In this document: piece by piece, positions 1 through 4,862 of the stretch
How the letters are laid out: each line of letters opens with the position of its first letter
Position numbering within the stretch: the first letter of the stretch is position 1
Assembly: GCA_937858165.1 (NCBI GenBank)
Contig: CALLZA010000403.1
Location: 1-10,722 of the forward strand
DNA length: 10,722 bases
DNA from: an uncultured Ardenticatenia bacterium
GTDB taxonomy: Bacteria; Chloroflexota; Anaerolineae; Promineifilales; Promineifilaceae
Direction of reading: 5' to 3'
Position numbers and translations under genes: made by a program
The notes under the pieces: generated by a model
Database searches by the model: none
Told to the model about the DNA's origin: nothing
What the model saw: the letters and a program-made list of their open reading frames with translations, nothing else

Positions 1-54
1 TTGGTCGTCTTGTCTTGGTTGGTCTTGTTTTTTTTTTTTGTGTTTTTTTTGTTT
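1..54. other. Low-complexity T/G junk before the adapter
   Basis: This stretch is almost only T and G, with runs of 12 and 8 T. It lies directly outside an Illumina P5 sequence. It is best read as low-quality sequencing read-through and not as genomic DNA. No gene should be called from it. Confidence 0.9.
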
Positions 55-124
55 AATGATACGGCGGCCACCGAGATTTACACTAGATCGCTCGTCGGCA
101 GCGTCAGATGTGTATAAGAGACAG
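55..124 (+). other. Untrimmed Illumina/Nextera P5 adapter, i5 index and mosaic end
   Basis: Bases 55-83 match the P5 flow-cell oligonucleotide with two substitutions. Bases 84-91 read TAGATCGC, the standard i5 index 501. Bases 92-105 are the Nextera read-1 tail, and 106-124 the 19-base Tn5 mosaic end, ending in AGAGACAG. This is library-preparation sequence left on the contig. Translated, it gives the familiar contaminant peptides ending in SSAASDVYKRQ on the plus strand and beginning SLIHI or VSYTHLTLPTS on the minus strand, so any reading frame running into it has a false end. Confidence 0.98.
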
Positions 125-919
125 GTTGAGGGTCAGCTCCTGGTTGGGCGCATCGGGCCAGTCGATGATGAGCACGGGCACGGTAACTTCGGTCGTGACG
201 GGCGGTTTGCTCAGCACCGGACGCGGCGCGGCGTCCGACGCGGGCGGCTCTTGACTCGGCTGCAGCGCGGCCAACAGCCCGGCCAGACCGCGGTCGTAGT
301 CGGTGTCGAAAGAGATGTGCTGCCGGGTGGAGAGGAGCAGCGGCACTTCGGCCCGTTGGACGCGCAAGGGGTAGATGCGCATCTGCCCCTCGTTCTCCAG
401 CATGATGGCCACCTGCGTCTCCTGCGATACCCACTTAGAGTCGACCCCGGCCGGGCTGAGAACGAGCAGGAAGATACCGCTCTCGCGCAGGCCGCGCTCG
501 ATGGCCGCCACCCACTTTTCACCCGGCAGGATGCTGTCGGGGGCCATCCAGACCTTGAAGCCGCGTTGGCGCAGGTCGGCGGCCAAGCGAACGGCGAACT
601 CGGCATCGGGGTTGGCGTAGCTGATGAAGAGTGTGTTGGGATCGCGGGCGGCCGTTTCCGGTTCGGGCGGCAGGTCGAGTTCGGTCTGGAAGAAGTTACA
701 GTAGGCTTCGGGCCGCAGCTTCTCGACAACGATAACGAGGTGGTCGATGCGGTCGTGGCGGTCAGCAAAGTCGATCAGGGTGCGGACTTTCTGGCCCAGC
801 GTCATGCCCTCGCCCAGCGAGGCGCGGACGTTGGGAAAGTAGTCAAAGATCAGGTCGGCCAGCTCATCGTCGCTGAAAGACTCAATCATGAATTGGCGCA
901 ATTGCGACCGATCGACCAT
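125..919 (-). CDS. Effector-associated domain + TIR domain protein, 3'-truncated by the contig end
   Basis: The start codon and 265 genomic codons are visible. The six residues LSLIHI that close the open frame are adapter, so the true C-terminus is missing. Residues about 5-77 form an all-helical segment (FSDDELADLIFDYF...VRTLIDFADRHD...LVIVVEKLRPEAY) that resembles the bacterial effector-associated or death-like adaptor domains. A short Pro/Glu linker leads to a TIR domain at about 94-220. It has the box 1 motif LFISYANPDAEFA, FKVWMAPDSILPGEKW, LLVLSPAGVDSKWVSQE and a late ISFD strand. E167 in SKWVSQE lies where NADase TIR domains such as SARM1 carry the catalytic glutamate, so NAD+ cleavage is plausible but unproven. 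Residues 221-245 are a Pro/Ala linker, and a new domain begins near VPVLIIDWPDAP. In this family EADs recruit partners by homotypic contact and TIR acts as the effector in immunity or cell-death systems. The Shine-Dalgarno GAGAGG (926-931), 6 nt before ATG, supports this start. Confidence 0.9.
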
Positions 920-937
920 GTTAAACCTCTCAGAGAG

Positions 938-952
938 TTACATTATATGTAA
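938..952. promoter_or_regulatory. Palindrome covering the TIR gene -10 box
   Basis: TTACAT-TAT-ATGTAA is a perfect 6-bp inverted repeat with a 3-nt centre. On the minus strand it contains TATAAT (947-942), which would start transcription near 935, leave a leader of about 16 nt and put the Shine-Dalgarno in the right place. No good -35 box is seen 16-18 bp upstream. The overlap of a palindrome and a -10 box suggests an operator for the TIR gene, but AT-rich palindromes of this length also occur by chance. Confidence 0.4.
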
Positions 953-970
953 GAGGCGGATAAGTAACAG

Positions 971-976
971 TATAAT
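971..976 (+). promoter_or_regulatory. Possible -10 box (TATAAT) for the Y1 transposase
   Basis: A consensus TATAAT lies 10 bp before the ATG at 986. If used, transcription would start at about 983-986, giving a leaderless or nearly leaderless mRNA. An AGGTGA element at 977-982 could instead act as a Shine-Dalgarno 3 nt from the ATG on a longer transcript. The hexamer 17 bp upstream (948-953) is a poor -35. This box and the TIR -10 are about 25 bp apart on opposite strands, so the two promoters would interfere. Confidence 0.3.
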
Positions 977-985
977 AGGTGACTT

Positions 986-1486
986 ATGGCCTATTACCAA
1001 CTCTACTACCATCTTGTCTGGCAGGTTGCCAATAGCGAGCCGTTTTTGACAGCGACAGCCGAACCCGCCATCCTCGACTATCTGCGCTGGCGGGCGGTGG
1101 GGCTGGGCGCGGCCGTCTTCGCCCTGGAGGGGACGGCCGACCACGTGCATCTGGTGGCGACCATCCCGCCGCGCATCGCCGTGGCTGCGTTCGTCGACCA
1201 GGTGCGGCGCAGCGCGGTGACCCGCTTCAATCGCCGCACGCCGGAGACGCCGCTGCGCTGGGCCGACGACTTCGGGGCCTTGACGTTCGACGGCAAGCGG
1301 CTGCCCTACGTCATCGCCTATGTCGAACAGCAGAAAGCCCACCACGCGGCGGGGACGACCATCCCGGTTTTGGAACGTGTAGACGACCGGCCGCTCGATC
1401 GGGGAACGCTGCGCGAGCTGCCGGTCGCCTATACCGCTGAGACAGAGATGGCGGCGTGGTGGAAGGAGATGATGAGCCTGGAATAA
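986..1486 (+). mobile_element. Single-domain HUH/Y1 transposase, IS200/RAYT type (TnpA-like), intact CDS
   Basis: This 166-residue protein has the layout of a Y1 single-strand transposase. The N-terminus YYQLYYHLVWQV is the usual first strand. ADHVHLVATIPP holds the HUH metal-binding pair H53/H55. The C-terminal helix YVIAYVEQQKAHH carries the nucleophile candidate Y112 with Q116 four residues later, the same Y-x3-Q spacing as Y127/Q131 of IS608 TnpA. These enzymes cut and rejoin single-stranded DNA at hairpin ends. The length is normal for the family and no frameshift is visible, so it could be active. No tnpB follows. A 79-bp gap with a strong hairpin separates it from the next gene. It may be a minimal IS200-like element or a domesticated RAYT enzyme; the ends of an element could not be fixed. 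It is the only plus-strand gene here. Confidence 0.9.
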
Positions 1487-1492
1487 GGCAGA

Positions 1493-1517
1493 TGGCCCGC
1501 TGAGTATCAGCGGGCCA
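1493..1517. terminator. Perfect 11-bp hairpin after the transposase gene
   Basis: TGGCCCGCTGA-GTA-TCAGCGGGCCA begins 6 bp after the transposase stop codon. The stem is perfect and GC-rich and the loop is 3 nt. It sits between convergent genes, so it could end transcription from both sides, but neither side has a U-tract. It could also be a structural end or REP-like target of the transposase. I cannot choose between these roles from the sequence. Confidence 0.6.
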
Positions 1518-1565
1518 CCCATGTTATCAGCGCACGGTGCTTCCTCGGGCAGTTAGCACGCGGGG

Positions 1566-2150
1566 CTAGCGCAGGAAGCGCCGCCGGACGGAGAACGCCT
1601 GATACTGGGCCAGGCCACTGATGAGGGCCAGGGTCAGGAACAGCACCAGCGGGAAGGACGCACCGAGCAGGGCCAGTGGGTTATCCGTCTCTACGCCCAG
1701 GCCAAACAACGCTCCCAGCCCTAGCACCACCAAATAGGCCCCGGCCAGACTGGTGGCCAGAACGACAACGATGCCGCCCAGGCGGCTGCCGAAGACACCG
1801 CCCAAACCGGCGGCGGCCACGACCAGCAGCGTACCGAACACGCCCAGATCCAAGCCCCCCAGCCGGAACAGCCCTAGCAACGCCAGCATGAGCACCAGCC
1901 CCAGGACGGCCCCGGCGATGTTGAGGGTGAACTTGACCAGCAAGTAGAGTACCGCCGCCAGGATGCCGCCAGCCACGATGCCGATAAGGATGCGCAACGC
2001 CGTATCCAGCCCGCCGCCCAGCCAGGCGACGAGCGAGTAGCCGATGGCAAAGCCCAGGAAGGCCAGGGCAAAGCGGAAGAGCAGGTTGCCATAGGCGGCG
2101 ATGAAGATGCCGCTGACCAAAACAATGATACCCCAGAGCAGTGTGTCCAT
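1566..2150 (-). CDS. DUF4203/TMEM198-like multi-pass membrane protein
   Basis: This 194-residue protein is almost wholly hydrophobic, with about seven membrane segments at roughly 4-20, 23-44, 51-72, 75-94, 100-119, 124-150 and 160-181. Many glycines lie within the helices (FLGFAIGYSLVAWLGGG, AAAGLGGVFGSRLGG). The tail QYQAFSVRRRFLR is basic, which by the positive-inside rule places it in the cytoplasm. The pattern fits the DUF4203 / TM7S3-TM198-like domain. The biochemical role in bacteria is not established and none is assigned here. There is no signal peptide beyond the first helix. A Shine-Dalgarno GAAGGA about 7 nt before the ATG supports the start. The upstream gene on the same strand is another small membrane protein, but the 147-bp gap contains inverted repeats, so co-transcription is uncertain. 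Confidence 0.75.
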   Translation of the reverse strand: MDTLLWGIIVLVSGIFIAAYGNLLFRFALAFLGFAIGYSLVAWLGGGLDTALRILIGIVAGGILAAVLYLLVKFTLNIAGAVLGLVLMLALLGLFRLGGLDLGVFGTLLVVAAAGLGGVFGSRLGGIVVVLATSLAGAYLVVLGLGALFGLGVETDNPLALLGASFPLVLFLTLALISGLAQYQAFSVRRRFLR

Positions 2151-2186
2151 GATGTATTCCTTCGTTGCGTAAAGTGGATGAGACCC

Positions 2187-2286
2187 GCAGATTACACCAA
2201 TTCCACAAATTGCCCAGAGAGACGCACGAAAGGGGCGCCCTTTCCACTCTTCTTTACGGAAATCTGGGTAGCCGGCGTAATCTGTG
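2187..2286. repeat. Imperfect long-range inverted repeat in the gap between two membrane-protein genes
   Basis: AGATTAC with its flanks at 2187-2198 recurs in inverted orientation at 2274-2286. The arms agree at about 11 of 13 positions: CGCAGATTACACC against CACAGATTACGCC on the other strand. A second, weaker pair (GTAAAG...TGGA near 2170-2180 and its inverse near 2242-2257) lies inside or next to it. It looks like a decayed interspersed repeat. It could also fold in the RNA between the two genes. Confidence 0.4.
2228..2244. terminator. Small perfect hairpin between the HdeD-like and DUF4203-like genes
   Basis: GAAAGGG-GCG-CCCTTTC is a perfect 7-bp stem with a 3-nt loop, 54 bp downstream of the HdeD-like stop codon in the direction of transcription. 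There is no T-run directly after it on the minus strand, so it would be a weak intrinsic terminator at best. An mRNA-stabilising role is equally possible. Confidence 0.35.
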
Positions 2287-2297
2287 GTTTGTTTCTT

Positions 2298-2888
2298 CTA
2301 CCGAGGGCGCTCGTTGCGTAGGATGATGCCCCAGAAGAACAGGATGATGCCGGCGGTGATGAGCATCAGGCTGACGATCTGCAAAACGGTGGCCAGCGTG
2401 CCCACGCCGAGGACGTGTAGGGTAATAAGCGCACCCAGCACTAGATAGAAGAGGGTACCGATAAGCGACAGTCGCCGCAGCGGAGTCAGGTTCTTGTCAA
2501 GCAACAGATAGAGGCCGACGCCGCCATAGGCCAGGCAGCCCAGCCCCAGCACCGTCAAGGCCGCGCCGGGCGAAACAAACTGGATGACGATGGCCAACAG
2601 CCCCGCGGCCACACCCACCGCGCCGTGGATGAGCGTCCACTGGCGCACCGGCGTGCGCTCCGTGGCCTGGAGAGAGAGGTAAAGGCTGAGCGCGCCGCTG
2701 GCCAGCAGCGATAGGGCCACCACCCAACCAAGGATGACGGCCGTCGTCGGCTGGGCGAAGAACATGTATAGGCCCAGCGCCAGCAGCGCCAGCCCCTGCA
2801 AAAGCACTACCCACCAGGCGACGCCCTTGCGCCAGGGCAGCACGCCTTTGGCCGAGCTGGTCAATTGGGATTTGAGGTCGTTAGTCAT
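2298..2888 (-). CDS. HdeD-like (DUF308) six-helix membrane protein
   Basis: This 196-residue protein has a hydrophilic N-terminus of about 20 residues and then six membrane segments at about 22-44, 48-72, 82-104, 108-130, 138-160 and 166-190. They are arranged as three similar hairpins, and a short charged tail RNERPR follows. Repeated helical pairs with GxxxxLALGLYMFF, ILGWVVALSLLASGALSLYLSL and AGIILFFWGIIL are typical of the HdeD/DUF308 family. Its best known member is an acid-stress membrane protein of enteric bacteria, and most homologues have no known function. The length is normal. A clear Shine-Dalgarno GGAGG lies 8 nt before the ATG. The family call rests on topology and general resemblance, not on a diagnostic motif. 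Confidence 0.75.
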   Translation of the reverse strand: MTNDLKSQLTSSAKGVLPWRKGVAWWVVLLQGLALLALGLYMFFAQPTTAVILGWVVALSLLASGALSLYLSLQATERTPVRQWTLIHGAVGVAAGLLAIVIQFVSPGAALTVLGLGCLAYGGVGLYLLLDKNLTPLRRLSLIGTLFYLVLGALITLHVLGVGTLATVLQIVSLMLITAGIILFFWGIILRNERPR

Positions 2889-2917
2889 GATGTGAGCCTC
2901 CGATGTGGATTGCGTTG

Positions 2918-2941
2918 GATAAGCCGAGTATCAGGCTAATC
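2918..2941. repeat. Imperfect hairpin upstream of the HdeD-like gene
   Basis: GATAAGCC and GGCTAATC form an 8-bp stem with one mismatch, around a loop that reads GAGTATCA. The nonamer GAGTATCAG is also the loop region of the hairpin behind the transposase (1502-1510). It lies about 30 bp before the HdeD-like start and could be in its leader. Confidence 0.35.
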
Positions 2942-3046
2942 ATAACTGATTGGCAGCAGGAATGGAACGGGCATAAACCAGTTCAGCCCGCAACCTGTCA
3001 GTTTTCAACCCACTCCTCGGAGGTCCTGATGGAATAGTAGCGGTGG

Positions 3047-4822
3047 CTACCTTGAAGGTCGGCGACCGGCTACCGTCTCGGCGCCGGCGAACGCCACCGG
3101 CGCGTAAAGCAGATAAGGCACGGCCTCGTATGTTACGTTCACCTCATGGTCGGTCGTCGGCATAGTAACCGTGTTCGTCATGGTCGTGGCGGCATCATCG
3201 TTTGTGCCGCTCCAGCCGGCGATAACCCAGCCGTCGGCCGGCCTCGCCGTCAGGGTGATCTGCTCCCCGGCAAGGTACTGCCCCGCGCCACAGCCGGTCG
3301 ACTTGTTGGGCGATGCGACCGGGTCGCTGCCCTGGCCGCTGTGGCTGCGCGTCAGCGTAAAGCAAGGGGGCGGACTCTGGTCGTAGGCAACAGTGACGGT
3401 GTGGTTCGCCGCGGGCATCGCAACCGTGTTGGTGGCGGCTGTACCGGCGTCGTTGTTCGTGCCGCTCCAGCCGGCAACGTACCAGCCGGCGTCCGGCGCG
3501 GCCGTCAGGGTAATGAGTTCGCCCTCGACGTACTGCCCCGGGCCACACTCAGCCGACTTGTTAGGCGTGGCAACGGGATCGCCGCCTTGGCCAGTATGAC
3601 TACGCGTCAGAGAGTAACAGGTGGGCGGCGTCGGGTCGTAGACAACACCGACGGCATGGTTGGCCATGGGCATGGTGACGGTATTGGTTGGGGCGGTGCT
3701 GCCGTCGTTGTTCGTGCCGCTCCAGCCGGCGACACTCCAGCCAACAGCCGGTGCAGCCGTCAGGGTAATGAGTTCGCCCTCGACGTACTGTCCTGCACCG
3801 CAACCGGTCGACTTGTTGGGCGACGCGACCGGGTCGCTGCCCTGGCCGCTGTGGCTGCGCGTCAACGGGTAGCACATCGGTGGGGGAACGCCCTCGCCCG
3901 CACCCCAATCCGGTTGAAAATCGCGGCCCGGGGAGTTCGTCAGCCGTTCCACATTGGAGCCGTTGGCGTCCATGACGTAAATTTCGTAGTTTCCATCCCG
4001 ATTGGAGTAGAACACGATCTTGGAACCGTCAGGCGACCAGGCTGGACCGCGGTCGAACGCCGGATGATTGGTCAGGTTGGTCTGCCCCTGGCCGTTCACC
4101 CCCATGACGTACACTTCCGACGTCCCGTTGCGGCCGCTGCGAAAGGCGATTCGCGTGCCATCGGGCGACCAGGACGCGCCGAAGTCATCGGCGGGATCGG
4201 TCGTCAGTTGAACCGGATTGCTTCCGTCGGCGTCCATCACGAAAACGTCGCTATTACCAGTACGCTCGCTGGAAAAGACGATCTTCTGGCCGTTGGGCGA
4301 CCAGTCCGGGCCGTTGTCGTCGGCCGGGTTGATGGTGATGCGCGTCTGGTCGCTGCCGTCAGCGTCCATGACGTAGATATTGGAGTTGCCGTCGCGGTCA
4401 CTGCGAAAGGCGATCTTCTGGCCATTGGGCGACCACTGCGGTGCGTGGTCAACGGCCGGGTCTGTCGTCAGTCTCATGACGCCACTGCCGTTGGCATTCA
4501 TGACGTAGATATCGGTGTTGTCATTCACCGTGCGGGCGAAGGCGATCTTCTGGCCGTCGGGCGAATTGCCGGCGCGCTCCTCATCTGTGGGCGAGTTGGT
4601 CAGGTTGACCACGTGACTGCCATCGCTGTCCATCGCGAAGATGTCCCGATTGCCGGTTCGGTCACTGTCAAACACAATACGACCGTTGGCGACCGCCAGC
4701 ACTGTTGTCGTTTGCCTCTCACCCAGGCTGAGCAGTGTCAGCGCCAACAGGCAAGCCAGGCCCAGAGAGCGGAAAGTGCGCCCCATGCGGTTAGGTTGGA
4801 GAGGGTTGTGGATAGGCCTCAT
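3047..4822 (-). CDS. Exported TolB-type beta-propeller protein with three InlB-like C-terminal modules
   Basis: The 591-residue product begins with a basic stretch and a hydrophobic core (FRSLGLACLLALTLLSLG, about 17-34), a likely secretion signal. Residues 47-307 hold six repeats of about 44 residues of the TolB/WD40-like type. Each has the pattern KIAFxSDRxGNxxIYVMDxDGS...LTxxPxxDxxPxWSPDG, giving one six-bladed propeller; the first repeat has N where the others have W before SPDG. Then come three near-identical modules starting at C317, C402 and C487, exactly 85 residues apart, with GQYxxGExITLTAxPxxGWxxAGWSGTNND and a closing NTVxMPxxxHxVxVxY. These match the divergent InlB B-repeat (bacterial repeat) family. 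The tail YLLYAPVAFAG is short, and no sortase or membrane anchor is seen. No catalytic residues are evident; a surface or extracellular binding role is inferred. M13 is an alternative start, since neither has a good Shine-Dalgarno. It starts 40 bp after the stop of the related gene upstream, so the two probably form an operon. Confidence 0.85.
   Translation of the reverse strand: MRPIHNPLQPNRMGRTFRSLGLACLLALTLLSLGERQTTTVLAVANGRIVFDSDRTGNRDIFAMDSDGSHVVNLTNSPTDEERAGNSPDGQKIAFARTVNDNTDIYVMNANGSGVMRLTTDPAVDHAPQWSPNGQKIAFRSDRDGNSNIYVMDADGSDQTRITINPADDNGPDWSPNGQKIVFSSERTGNSDVFVMDADGSNPVQLTTDPADDFGASWSPDGTRIAFRSGRNGTSEVYVMGVNGQGQTNLTNHPAFDRGPAWSPDGSKIVFYSNRDGNYEIYVMDANGSNVERLTNSPGRDFQPDWGAGEGVPPPMCYPLTRSHSGQGSDPVASPNKSTGCGAGQYVEGELITLTAAPAVGWSVAGWSGTNNDGSTAPTNTVTMPMANHAVGVVYDPTPPTCYSLTRSHTGQGGDPVATPNKSAECGPGQYVEGELITLTAAPDAGWYVAGWSGTNNDAGTAATNTVAMPAANHTVTVAYDQSPPPCFTLTRSHSGQGSDPVASPNKSTGCGAGQYLAGEQITLTARPADGWVIAGWSGTNDDAATTMTNTVTMPTTDHEVNVTYEAVPYLLYAPVAFAGAETVAGRRPSR
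3128..3874 (-). repeat. Three tandem 255-bp repeats coding InlB-like modules
   Basis: The module copies lie at 3638-3874, 3383-3619 and 3128-3364 with a period of exactly 255 bp. Copies one and three agree at 62 of 64 bases over 3804-3867 and 3294-3357. Copies one and two share 35 identical bases at 3756-3790 and 3501-3535, where copy three differs. The copies are therefore mosaics of each other. Confidence 0.9.
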
Positions 4823-4862
4823 CGTTCGACCATGTGATTTCCGGCTCGATTATCGGCTCAGA

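Noticed and set aside
38..952. Plus-strand open frame of 304 codons at the left edge
   Set aside because: It begins in T/G junk and adapter (SSAASDVYKRQ peptide) and runs antisense to the well-supported TIR gene.
1493..1517. Hairpin as a certain intrinsic terminator
   Set aside because: The stem is strong, but neither strand has a T-run after it, so the role is left open.
3146..4837. Long plus-strand open frame of 563 codons
   Set aside because: It lies wholly antisense to the TolB-propeller gene. The translation is Arg/Val/Gly-rich low-complexity sequence with no recognisable domain, as expected from high GC and repeated coding sequence on the other strand.
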